Source of the DNA: Verrucomicrobiota bacterium
GTDB lineage: Bacteria; Verrucomicrobiota; Verrucomicrobiia; Opitutales; UBA2995
Assembly: GCA_027297085.1 (NCBI GenBank)
Contig: JAPUIL010000791.1
Location: forward strand, 1-13,239
Length of the DNA: 13,239 nt
Direction of reading: 5' to 3'
Shown: piece after piece, positions 1 through 7,143 of the stretch
Position numbering within the stretch: the first letter of the stretch is position 1
Layout of the letters: each line of letters starts with the position of its first letter
Translations under genes and position numbers: made by a program
Notes under the pieces: model-generated
Told to the model about the DNA's origin: nothing
Database searches by the model: none
Seen by the model: only the letters and a program-made list of their open reading frames with translations

Positions 1-1636
1 AAATGTATTTCATATTGCGGTTATCCATGAGCTTTGGATGCCAATTTTTGACGGAGGGATGAATCAGAAAAGGCCGGGTGTAAATATAGATAGGCAAAAT
101 GGGAAGTTCATCCATAAGAATTGCCTCGGCTTCATGGAGCATGGCAAAGCGTTTCTCCGTATCTCCTGCTAATGGCGCCTGAGTTATAATTTCGTCGTAA
201 CGTTTGTTCGACCAGCCTGTATCATTATTTCCATTACCCGTTGTGAACATTTCCAGGAATGTGTAAGGATCTACATAGTCTCCTATCCAACCGGCTCGGC
301 TGATATCGTATTCCAGGTTGGATTGAGCATCGAGGTAGACCTTCCATTCCTGGTTATGGATCTGGATACTGATCCCGAGCGTTTGCTTCCACATCTGCTG
401 GATGGTTTCCGCAATGGTTTTATGGTCCTCCCGTGTATTATACAGGATACTGTATTTGGGAAATCCTTGTCCTCCTGGATAACCGGCTTCGGCTAAAAGG
501 CGTCTGGCTTCTGCTGGATCGTAACTAAGAAAATCCTGGCTTTGATAGCCTTGTATGCCGCCAGGCACGTAGAAGTGCGCAGGTGTCTGGCCGCCTTTAA
601 GAACATTTTTGACTAGCGATTCCCGGTCGATAGACAGAGCCAGCGCCCGCCGGACGCGCTTGTCCTGCAGAGGACCTTCCCGGGTGACGTTCACTCGATA
701 GAAATAGTTGCCCAGGTATGGATCGAGGCGGATCTGTTCGGGTGATTCTTCTTTATATAGATCTATCTTGTGAAGGGGAACCATAAAGGCGATGTGCAGC
801 TGCCCGGCTTTGAATAGTCGCTCTTCCGTATCGGCGCTTTCGATTGGGAAAAAGCGAATACCGTTCAGCATTACGCGATCCGCATCCCAGTAGTCGGGGT
901 TTTTTTCAACCTCCAGTATTTGGTTAGTGGTCCACGCCTTTAGACGAAAAGGGCCGTTTCCAACATGATTACCAACCCTCATCCACTCTCCATTACGACT
1001 CGTCATGCCACCATGCGCTTCAATGGCACGTGGATTTACCGGAAACCAGGAGTAGTGCTTCAGCATTAGGGGAAAGTAAGGCATTGGGGCGTTCAGACTG
1101 ATCTGAAAAGTTTTATTGTCCAATGCCTTGAATCCTACTTCTTCCCAATTCAAAGGGGATTCGCCGGGTTTTGGATCGGCTCTCGATTGGTAATAACGCT
1201 CTGCGTTTTTAACTACGAACAACATGGTTACATATTCGCAGGCTAACTCAGGTGTGAGCACCCGCCGGTAACTGTAATCAAAGTCAAAAGCGGTGACGGG
1301 GTCTCCATTACTCCACTTGGCGTCGCGCAGGTGAAAAGTGTAAACGTCTCCAGCTTCATTCGTTTCGAAACTTTCAGCCATTCCCGGTTCGATGGCGGTA
1401 TCGTCGTCCAGGTGGTAAGCTATCAATCCCTCCATCAAGCTGGAAATGATGTGATTTTCCGGAACTCCTGTGGCCACATGAGGATCGAGCGTTTTCGGCT
1501 CCGTGCCATTTCCGCGTAAAAGGATTCCGGCTTCGGTTGCCTTCTCGACTCCCGACTTTTTGGACCCGCAACCGGCCATGAAAATCATGCTGAGTATGAA
1601 AAGTAAGTTTCCAATGAATAACTGGCGCCACTTCAT
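1..1636 (-). CDS. Oligopeptide ABC transporter substrate-binding lipoprotein, OppA type (3' end outside window)
   Basis: Periplasmic binding protein of the SBP_bac_5 family that delivers oligopeptides to an inner-membrane Opp/Dpp-type permease. Reading the minus strand gives 545 uninterrupted codons. The N-terminus MKWRQLFIGNLLFILSMIFM is a signal peptide ending in a lipobox (MAGC) with the lipidated Cys at residue 23. A short linker is followed by PKTLDPH and then the family signature region around AKWSNGDPVTAFDFDYSYRR. The last visible residues (NWHPKLMDNRNMKY) resemble the extreme C-terminus of OppA, so only a few codons are missing. The ATG at 1636 has no good Shine-Dalgarno. An in-frame TTG at 1648 lies 7 nt after GAGG and is an alternative start adding four residues. 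No permease or ATPase gene is visible; they may lie beyond position 1. Family call is secure, exact peptide specificity is not. Confidence 0.93.
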   Translation of the reverse strand, partial: MKWRQLFIGNLLFILSMIFMAGCGSKKSGVEKATEAGILLRGNGTEPKTLDPHVATGVPENHIISSLMEGLIAYHLDDDTAIEPGMAESFETNEAGDVYTFHLRDAKWSNGDPVTAFDFDYSYRRVLTPELACEYVTMLFVVKNAERYYQSRADPKPGESPLNWEEVGFKALDNKTFQISLNAPMPYFPLMLKHYSWFPVNPRAIEAHGGMTSRNGEWMRVGNHVGNGPFRLKAWTTNQILEVEKNPDYWDADRVMLNGIRFFPIESADTEERLFKAGQLHIAFMVPLHKIDLYKEESPEQIRLDPYLGNYFYRVNVTREGPLQDKRVRRALALSIDRESLVKNVLKGGQTPAHFYVPGGIQGYQSQDFLSYDPAEARRLLAEAGYPGGQGFPKYSILYNTREDHKTIAETIQQMWKQTLGISIQIHNQEWKVYLDAQSNLEYDISRAGWIGDYVDPYTFLEMFTTGNGNNDTGWSNKRYDEIITQAPLAGDTEKRFAMLHEAEAILMDELPILPIYIYTRPFLIHPSVKNWHPKLMDNRNMKYI

Positions 1637-1730
1637 GGTTTGTATCAAGACAACGCCTCGTTCTCTAATCCAGTCAAAAGCTTACCCACGACCTTCCAAC
1701 CATCGACGGATTCCCTGAACCACCGCATAT

Positions 1731-1796
1731 CGCGAGCAAGCTCGTTCCTAGAGTAATACCTCCGAACCGCTATCTGTAGGAGGCAGCTTGATGAAA
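1731..1796. repeat. Inverted pair of REP-like palindromic units
   Basis: Left unit 1731-1752 contains the perfect hairpin CGAGC-AA-GCTCG followed by TTCCTA. Right unit 1774-1796 starts CTGTAGGAGGCAGCTTGATG and is the approximate reverse complement of the left unit (14 of 21 aligned bases by eye, including CAAGCT and TCCTA). The form TGTAGGAG + short stem-loop matches REP/BIME sequences known from pseudomonads and other bacteria, and the same TGTAGGAG head recurs at 6954. It is noncoding, and such units are usually mobilised by RAYT transposases; none is in the window. Confidence 0.6.
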
Positions 1797-1841
1797 TTCC
1801 TGAGCTTGTCGAAGTGGCTGGCGACAAACGATACTCTGGTA

Positions 1842-1870
1842 TTGTTTCTGTCTAAATCGTTTGGAATAAA
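1842..1870 (+). promoter_or_regulatory. Weak candidate sigma-70 promoter for natAB
   Basis: TTGTTT at 1842-1847 and AATAAA at 1865-1870 are 17 bp apart and would place transcription start a few tens of bases before the ATG at 1924. Matches to consensus are only 3/6 and 4/6, so this is a guess supported by spacing and position alone. Confidence 0.22.
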
Positions 1871-1923
1871 TTTCCTCGTTGCATTTTGACTCGTTACGCC
1901 AAGCCTCAGTCCCTTCCTCCCAA

Positions 1924-2694
1924 ATGATCGAAGTAGAAGGCATATCCAAGGTTTTCAAGAAAGCCGAGACCAGCAAGCAAAAGATCTACCGCACAGCTCC
2001 CAAGACGACATTCAAGGCGGTGGATAATGTCACCTTCACTTGCCAGCTTGGGCGAATCTACACCCTCCTGGGGCCCAATGGCGCGGGGAAAACCACCGTA
2101 CTTCGCATCATTGCCAGCATGCTGAAACCCTCCGGGGGAACGGTGCGGGTGGCCGGGATTGATATTACCAAAGATCCACGCGCCGCCCGTGCAAAATTGG
2201 GTTTTCTGACCGGATCTACCGGTTTATACGATCGCCTGACTCCGCGTGAGACTCTCAAGTATTTTGGCCAGCTGCACATGGTTGAGGCTTCAGAAATTCA
2301 ATCCCGAACGGATGAATTGATAGATCGCCTGGCTATTGGTGAGTTTGCGGATCGACGCGTGGGCAAATTATCCATGGGCCAGAAACAACGGGTGTCTATA
2401 GCCAGGACCCTTATGCACGATCCGGAGGTGATTATTTTTGACGAACCGACCACCGGTTTGGACGTGCTGACTTCGCGAACTGTCATCGATTGGATTCGCG
2501 AGTGCCGGACGATGGGAAAGACTGTCATCTTTTCTACCCACATTATGGGGGAGGTCAGTCTACTGAGCGATGATTTGGGGGTGATCCACAACGGCAAACT
2601 TTGTTACAACGATTCGTTTGAGAATTTTAAATCCCGATTTGGTCAGCACTCTTTGGAAGACGCCTTCATTTCGATTTTGGAGGATGCCGAATGA
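1924..2694 (+). CDS. natA: ABC transporter ATP-binding protein, NatA type
   Basis: Cytoplasmic ATPase of an ABC-2 exporter, 256 aa from the ATG at 1924. Visible motifs: Walker A GPNGAGKT at 50-57, signature LSMGQKQR at 149-156, Walker B IIFDEP at 170-175 and the switch His in STH (206). The Q-loop region reads GFLTGSTGLYDRLTPRET, without the canonical Gln, as in NatA/CcmA-like ATPases. An in-frame TTG at 1879 would add 15 residues, but homology begins at MIEVEGISKVFKK, so the ATG is preferred; no clear Shine-Dalgarno precedes it. The stop TGA overlaps the natB start (ATGA), showing translational coupling. In Bacillus, NatAB exports sodium; here the substrate is not proven and multidrug or other export is possible. 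The gene symbol is by family resemblance. Confidence 0.88.
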   Translation: MIEVEGISKVFKKAETSKQKIYRTAPKTTFKAVDNVTFTCQLGRIYTLLGPNGAGKTTVLRIIASMLKPSGGTVRVAGIDITKDPRAARAKLGFLTGSTGLYDRLTPRETLKYFGQLHMVEASEIQSRTDELIDRLAIGEFADRRVGKLSMGQKQRVSIARTLMHDPEVIIFDEPTTGLDVLTSRTVIDWIRECRTMGKTVIFSTHIMGEVSLLSDDLGVIHNGKLCYNDSFENFKSRFGQHSLEDAFISILEDAE

Positions 2695-3884
2695 ATATTG
2701 TCTGGACAGTATTCAAGAAAGAGGGCCTCGATACCATTCGGGATCGTCGGTCGATAATCGCCATGATCATTATACCCATGGTCATCTTTCCTGTGCTGTT
2801 CGGCGGTTTAGGTTTTTTTGCCATCAAGGAAGTTAAAAAAGCCCGGGAAAAGCCAGTGCATATCGGACTGGTTCAACCCGTTCCTGACAATCCGCTGATA
2901 GCTGCGCTTAAGAGCAAAGATGGTTTTACAGTTAGTGAGCTCGATGCGGATGTGGACGCCAAGGATCAGGTCGAGAATACTGAGCTCGATGCGGTTCTGG
3001 TATTTCAACCGGATTTTGCAGAGCAATTGGAAGGCTACGGCGCTGGCGAAATGACTTTGCACTACCGATCGACAGGAACCGGCGGAATTCTCCGCGGCCG
3101 CATCATGAATGTCGTGAGGGACTATCAGACGGAGGTAAGGGAATCGAGGGTACAAGGGCTCGGATACACCCTCGACTTTATCAACCCGGTTAACGTGAGC
3201 TTTGAGGACACCGCCACCCAGCAGGAAAAGATTGGGGAAGCCGTAGGTGGTTTCATCCCGTATATTTTTATCATCCTATGTTTTACAGGCGCCATGTATC
3301 CGGCCATTGATCTTGGGGCAGGGGAGAAGGAGCGTGGAACATTGGAAACTCTGCTTACTTCCTCGGCACCGCTTATGCAAATTATAATGGGAAAGCTCTT
3401 GCTGATCGTTTGCTCGGGGTTGTTCGCTGCCAGTCTTTCGCTAACAAGTATGGCGTTCGCCATGGTTTCTATGGGACCTATGGTGAGTAAATTTGCTTTC
3501 GAACTCGGACCCATGCTTCGCCCGGTTAATATCCTGCTCTTTTTCTCGCTGCTTTTACCACTCACTGTTTTCTTCGCCTCATTTTTGCTCACGCTGTCCT
3601 TCTTCGCCAAAAGTTTTAAAGAAGCACAGAGCATAATTTCGCCCATGATGGTTTTGGTCATTTTTCCGTTGGTATTCGGGATGATGCCGTGGGCGAAGCT
3701 AACCTACACCACGGCTCTGGTTCCGATTTTGAATATTTCCCTGGCCAGTAAGGCGATTTTTTCGGGCAACGTGGATTGGGGCCCGGTTTTTGTTGTGTAT
3801 GTTTCTCTCATTGCTCTGGCAGCGATTGGATTTGTGGCTTGCACCAAACTGGTTGGTAGAGAAAGCATTCTTTTCCGAACTTAA
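2691..3884 (+). CDS. natB: ABC-2 transporter permease, NatB type
   Basis: Inner-membrane partner of the preceding ATPase, 397 aa. One N-terminal membrane segment (about 22-46) is followed by a large periplasmic loop (about 47-185). A C-terminal block of roughly five hydrophobic segments follows (about 187-205, 232-262, 278-305, 317-333 and 364-384). The conserved cytoplasmic motif GEKERGTLETLL at 211-222, preceded by AIDLGA, is diagnostic of the NatB-like ABC-2 family. The start overlaps the natA stop by 4 bp. The TAA stop lies immediately against the left terminal repeat of a MITE-like element, so the element could supply the transcript end. Complete, no disruption seen. Exported substrate unknown; sodium extrusion is only the family precedent. 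Confidence 0.87.
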   Translation: MNIVWTVFKKEGLDTIRDRRSIIAMIIIPMVIFPVLFGGLGFFAIKEVKKAREKPVHIGLVQPVPDNPLIAALKSKDGFTVSELDADVDAKDQVENTELDAVLVFQPDFAEQLEGYGAGEMTLHYRSTGTGGILRGRIMNVVRDYQTEVRESRVQGLGYTLDFINPVNVSFEDTATQQEKIGEAVGGFIPYIFIILCFTGAMYPAIDLGAGEKERGTLETLLTSSAPLMQIIMGKLLLIVCSGLFAASLSLTSMAFAMVSMGPMVSKFAFELGPMLRPVNILLFFSLLLPLTVFFASFLLTLSFFAKSFKEAQSIISPMMVLVIFPLVFGMMPWAKLTYTTALVPILNISLASKAIFSGNVDWGPVFVVYVSLIALAAIGFVACTKLVGRESILFRT

Positions 3885-4169
3885 CCTGCAATTCTTATCG
3901 GAAGGGCTCAACAATAGTAAAGCTAGTGAAGAAAATATTTTTAGACAATTTGTCCGAATTACAGTCTGTCAATTTTCGGATTGAGCCCTTCCTTCAGCCT
4001 ACGCTGAGAGCTTCCGCCTTCACAATAAAGTTACGGCGAGACAGGACGGCTCGACACGGCGGGCCGACATGCCGGGTGTTCCTCCCTCTCAGCTCGGTTA
4101 CGCACCTCTGTGCGCGGCCTCGCTTTTCATTCGTCAAGCCCGACATCTCGACTCCGTAAGAATTGCAGG
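3885..4169. mobile_element. Probable MITE-like nonautonomous element with terminal inverted repeats
   Basis: The 13-mer CCTGCAATTCTTA (3885-3897) returns as its perfect reverse complement TAAGAATTGCAGG (4157-4169). The match continues imperfectly outward. A second nested perfect 12-bp pair, GGAAGGGCTCAA (3900-3911) and TTGAGCCCTTCC (3981-3992), and a small hairpin TCAGC-CTAC-GCTGA just after it lie inside. The interior is more GC-rich than the ends. The open frames inside (3926-4159 plus, 3994-4179 minus) run through the repeats and look spurious. About 285 bp, no transposase: the size and structure of a MITE or other mobile repeat. Flanks read TTAA on the left and CTAA on the right, so a target duplication is suggestive at best. 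Confidence 0.6.
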
Positions 4170-4203
4170 CTAAAACCAAGCACCCTATTTTTCTGAACTG
4201 CTA

Positions 4204-4638
4204 ATGAGAGATCCCGACGATACCGCCGACCTGCCATCGCCTTACTACCCGCACCCCACATTCGGGTTACTGCATTTGCCTCGTTTTATTGGAAAAATCC
4301 GGCTGCATCTCAAAGACGAGCTGCCGAAAGGTTACCATCGAAATTTCACGCGTGGATTCGATGGTTTTCTTTGTCTACACCTCGGAGTGGATGCCAAGGA
4401 TGTGATCGAGATTGTGAAAACCTCGGTTTCTGATTATGAAATCACCGAACGGTTGAAAGCCATGTTTCCCGAAGATGTCCGACCTCATATATGGAACCGA
4501 AAAGTCGTTCAAATGGGTATGAGTGAGGAAGGGATGAAAGCCTTGCAGCAATCTCGCGATCATATGGGAGTCTCCGAGCGAATGGATATCAAATCATTCG
4601 CAGACATGATCGAATATGACGAAGGCAGGTTGGAGTAA
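4204..4638 (+). CDS. DUF5069 domain protein of unknown function
   Basis: 144 aa, no signal peptide or membrane segment, so probably cytoplasmic. The sequence LPRFIGKIRLHLKDELP (about residues 25-41), followed by a Tyr/His-rich turn and GFDGFLCLHLGVDAKDV (about 52-68), is the pattern I associate with DUF5069, a family common in Verrucomicrobia with no established function. Its second half is mostly helical by appearance. The ATG at 4204 has no Shine-Dalgarno, and no better start lies nearby. It precedes the dehydratase gene by 44 bp on the same strand, so co-transcription is possible but nothing in the sequence ties the two functions together. A 34-bp spacer separates it from the MITE-like element. 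Confidence 0.75.
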   Translation: MRDPDDTADLPSPYYPHPTFGLLHLPRFIGKIRLHLKDELPKGYHRNFTRGFDGFLCLHLGVDAKDVIEIVKTSVSDYEITERLKAMFPEDVRPHIWNRKVVQMGMSEEGMKALQQSRDHMGVSERMDIKSFADMIEYDEGRLE

Positions 4639-4682
4639 CCTCTTAACACTGCATTGTAATCCGTAGCTAAACCCCTGCAAAA

Positions 4683-6476
4683 ATGAAGAAGCAAAGAAGC
4701 GATTTCATGAAGGACATCGGCGGATGTCCTTTGACTATGTGGCATGGTTGGATGCGCCAAGCTGTAAAAACTGACTTCCGTGGTGGAAAAGATGTTAACT
4801 ACTCGGGGGACTACTCCGGCCCAACCGTTATGGTTGTGTATGGAGGCGGAGAAACCAACCTCTGTAATCTGCACCACCAGAAATTGGCCGAGCATGTTGC
4901 GTCCCATTTGTGGAATTCCCATCAGGTGGTCGCTGCAATCGAACCTGTGGCTGCTGTGACTGACGCCATTTCCATGGGACATGCTTATGAGGACGAACCT
5001 CGGTTGTCAGCCATGGGTTATTCGCTGTTCTCCCGCGAGATATTTGCCAGCTCCATTGTTCAGCAAGTGGAAATCAATTGTGTAGATGCCGTTATCGTTA
5101 TCACCGGTTGTGATAAGACAGTAGCTGGAGGAATGCTCGCGGCTTCCTGGTTAAAATACCTGCCAGTTGTGTTGCTTCATGGAGGAACCATCCGCGCTGG
5201 TTGTTCATTGAGTGGGCGTTCCATTCAAATTGAAACGGCTAATGAAGCAGCCGGTATGTTGGCGGCTGGCAAAATTGATCAAGCTGAGCATGACGACATT
5301 CTCCTTAACTCGTTACCCTCACCGGGAGGCTGCGGAATCATGGCCACTTCAAATACGATGGCTGTACTCGGTTCCTCGCTGGGAATGTCTATTTTTTCAA
5401 GTGCCAGTACCCCAGCGATGGATACGGACCATCAATCGATTCATCCAGAGAAAATTCAGGAAGCTCAGGAAGCAGCTGATACCTTGATGAAGATGATCGA
5501 CGAGGATCGAGTAATAGGCGATGCGATTGACGAGCGTTCGTTCAAGAATGCGAGTGTGATGCTTCATGCTATCGGCGGTAGCACCAATGCAGTCATTCAT
5601 TTGCCTGCCATAGCCGAAGGTTTTGGCGTTTCATTTGGTCTGGAAGATATTCGATCTACATCAGACACACCCATATTGCTCAACCTGATGCCTGCCGGGA
5701 AATTTGTAATGGTCGACCTCTATGAGAAAGCAGGTGGGCTTCCACCTCTTGTGCGCTATATGCTCAACCAGGGAATGCTTGATCCAACAGCTGGCACCAT
5801 TCGAGGCGAAACGATAGGCGAGATGCTCGAAGGAGTGCCTGCTCCCGTTTTTAACGATCCGGAAAATGAGGTGATTCGAAGTGTTGAATCTCCGGTAAAA
5901 CCCAAGTCGTCTCTCTGCATCGTTACTGGTGATAAATCTACCGCGGACCAAGTGAGCATCGCCTCAAACGGTTGTGTCTTTAAATTGAGTGCCAAAACTC
6001 GCAAATTCAAAGGCCCTGCCCGCGTCTTCGATCACGAGGGCGAAGCTGTGGAGGCTGTCTTGAAAGGAAATATTGTCGCCGGCGATGCCATAGTCCTCCG
6101 GTACCAGGGAGTTTCCGTTGGTTGTCCCGAGCTCTTACGATTGACTGCAGCTTTGACGGGCATGGGTACCGACTCCAGTATCGCAGTCGTCACCGATGGC
6201 CGTCTTTCCGGCGTTTCCCGTGGCACGCTAGTGGTACATGTGGAACCTGAAGCCTGGCGTGGAGGAACGATTGCTTTGATTGAGGAAGGCGACATCATCA
6301 GCTTGAATGGCGATGAAGAAACCCTCTTTGCCCAGATTGATGCAGGTGAACTAAAACGCCGCTCGGAACAATGGAAACGACCGAAATTGGAATTACCCAG
6401 AGGTCCTATGCGTATTGCTTCACAGATTGTGCGCCCCCTCGAAGAAGGAGCCCTCTGGTGGCCGAGGGATAAGTAA
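4683..6476 (+). CDS. Divergent IlvD/Edd-family dehydratase
   Basis: 597 aa iron-sulfur dehydratase that should remove water from a 2,3-dihydroxy acid. Candidate [2Fe-2S] cysteines are C61 (LCNLHH), C143 (GCDK) and C217 (GGCG). D144 and K145 of CDK would be the Mg ligand and carbamylated Lys. GGSTN is at 298-302, and TDGRLSG (504-510) carries the probable catalytic Ser509. SMGH, SRE and GGTIRAGC resemble true dihydroxy-acid dehydratase. Two changes stand out. The usual YEGPKGGPGM stretch before the conserved Glu is replaced by YQGVSVGC (474-481, then PE with E483), and CDKxxPG reads CDKTVAGG. The gene could therefore be a sugar-acid dehydratase or an IlvD paralogue, so no symbol is given. No ilvB/N/C/E neighbours. 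Start chosen at the first ATG; no Shine-Dalgarno. Confidence 0.82.
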   Translation: MKKQRSDFMKDIGGCPLTMWHGWMRQAVKTDFRGGKDVNYSGDYSGPTVMVVYGGGETNLCNLHHQKLAEHVASHLWNSHQVVAAIEPVAAVTDAISMGHAYEDEPRLSAMGYSLFSREIFASSIVQQVEINCVDAVIVITGCDKTVAGGMLAASWLKYLPVVLLHGGTIRAGCSLSGRSIQIETANEAAGMLAAGKIDQAEHDDILLNSLPSPGGCGIMATSNTMAVLGSSLGMSIFSSASTPAMDTDHQSIHPEKIQEAQEAADTLMKMIDEDRVIGDAIDERSFKNASVMLHAIGGSTNAVIHLPAIAEGFGVSFGLEDIRSTSDTPILLNLMPAGKFVMVDLYEKAGGLPPLVRYMLNQGMLDPTAGTIRGETIGEMLEGVPAPVFNDPENEVIRSVESPVKPKSSLCIVTGDKSTADQVSIASNGCVFKLSAKTRKFKGPARVFDHEGEAVEAVLKGNIVAGDAIVLRYQGVSVGCPELLRLTAALTGMGTDSSIAVVTDGRLSGVSRGTLVVHVEPEAWRGGTIALIEEGDIISLNGDEETLFAQIDAGELKRRSEQWKRPKLELPRGPMRIASQIVRPLEEGALWWPRDK

Positions 6477-6537
6477 CATACTCTTCAAAAACGATCACGT
6501 GTGAGAGGTTTTTATGGTCGGCGCAGGGTTGGTCCAG

Positions 6538-6662
6538 TTAATGGTAATCTACAATTTCTGTATCGGATGCGTTCATTTCAGACCAGGAAAAACAAATTCT
6601 CACTGGTTGTTTATTCGAATGCTCCATTGTCCTTCATAGTCATCCCAGAGAAAATTAAATAG
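6538..6662 (-). pseudogene. Frameshifted C-terminal relic of a HigB/RelE-type toxin
   Basis: On the minus strand one frame reads DDYEGQWSIRINNQ, then after a one-base loss near 6601-6602 the next frame reads RICFSWSEMNASDTEIVDYH and stops at 6538. Joined, they give the family hallmark GQWSIRINNQ(W)RICF followed by the terminal IVDYH of HigB-like plasmid-maintenance killer toxins (PF05015). In that family the toxin is an mRNA interferase cleaving ribosome-bound transcripts. Here the sequence CAGTGAGA lacks one G compared with the expected CAGTGGAGA. The N-terminal half is not recognisable upstream, and no HigA antitoxin follows before the end of the dehydratase gene. It is therefore a dead remnant, about 40 codons long. 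Confidence 0.72.
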
Positions 6663-6768
6663 CGGTCGCTGAATGGATGATGTCGTCACTACACTCCTCG
6701 GTACTCGGATTCGGCCGTGCCTGGATGCGTTTACAGGAATGCCTTGTGAAGTTAATTTAACAGGAGCT

Positions 6769-6836
6769 AACAGAGAGAACGGACGATTTTAGTATTTTTA
6801 AGAGACCATTTTCTGTTTCCTCAGTTGCCTCCTGTT
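6769..6836. repeat. Imperfect long inverted repeat
   Basis: AACAGGAGCTAACAGAGAG at 6769-6787 faces TTCTGTTTCCTCAGTTGCC plus TCCTGTT at 6811-6836, whose reverse complement is AACAGGAGGCAACTGAGG followed by AAACAGAA. The first 8 bases match exactly and the rest with gaps. The loop is AT-rich with a run of T. It could fold as a long hairpin and act as a terminator, or be an end of an old mobile repeat. Confidence 0.45.
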
Positions 6837-6858
6837 CAACCTTTAAACCTGCTATTCA

Positions 6859-6907
6859 CCGTGGTCTCCTTGGCTCGGCGCAGCCTTGGCGAAGACGGCT
6901 GCCACGG
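6859..6907. repeat. GC-rich hairpin
   Basis: CCGTGG at 6859-6864 pairs with CCACGG at 6902-6907, and an inner GGCT...AGCC pair lies between them. There is no coding capacity that I trust. It probably belongs to a dispersed palindromic repeat. Confidence 0.4.
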
Positions 6908-6953
6908 GTTCGCCGATTGAAGGGAAAGTTTGAAAACCGCAGGTTCTTCATAG

Positions 6954-7027
6954 CTGTAGGAGGGGCTTTATGCCCCGATTTTATCGTACAGTCTCGGAAC
7001 GATCTGGGCATAAAGCCCCTCTTACGA
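6954..7027. repeat. Inverted REP-like pair (BIME-like)
   Basis: AGGGGCTTTATGCCC at 6961-6975 is repeated as its perfect reverse complement GGGCATAAAGCCCCT at 7006-7020. Each arm is itself a hairpin (GGGGC-TTTAT-GCCCC in the left one). The left unit begins CTGTAGGAG, the same head as the repeat at 1774, which groups the two loci in one REP-like family. The pair sits between the dehydratase gene and the broken DUF748 gene, a typical place for such repeats, and could serve as a bidirectional transcript end. Confidence 0.75.
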
Positions 7028-7143
7028 ATGAGTGGTATTTGAGGGAAAAAGGTCATGGTTGGTATTCAGTCTTTCTTACTTGGCGGTTTGCGCAAAGATC
7101 GTGATTTATGTATTCCAAATACCCCACTGCTTGCCGGAGGCTT

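Larger units (their letters stand above)
1637..1923. other. Divergent intergenic region between oppA-like gene and natA
   Basis: About 290 bp between two divergently transcribed genes. It must carry both promoters, and it holds an inverted REP-like pair (listed separately). Short open frames here (for example 1645-1827 minus) lack protein-like character, have no Shine-Dalgarno and run through the repeats, so I do not call genes. Confidence 0.6.
6477..7143. other. Gene-poor repeat and relic zone
   Basis: About 670 bp between two convergent genes with no intact coding region. It contains a HigB toxin relic, an imperfect long inverted repeat, a GC-rich hairpin and a REP-like pair, each listed separately. 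Short open frames such as 6856-7056 minus span the hairpin and the repeats and are not credible genes. Confidence 0.7.

Noticed and set aside
3125..3661. 178-aa antisense frame in natB
   Set aside because: Shadow of the well-supported natB gene; no family resemblance.
3926..4179. Two overlapping open frames on opposite strands (about 60-77 aa)
   Set aside because: They lie within the inverted-repeat element, have no Shine-Dalgarno and no recognisable protein character; typical false ORFs of a dispersed repeat.
6663..6768. Search for the N-terminal half of the HigB toxin and another gene fragment
   Set aside because: No frame on either strand gave recognisable protein sequence.
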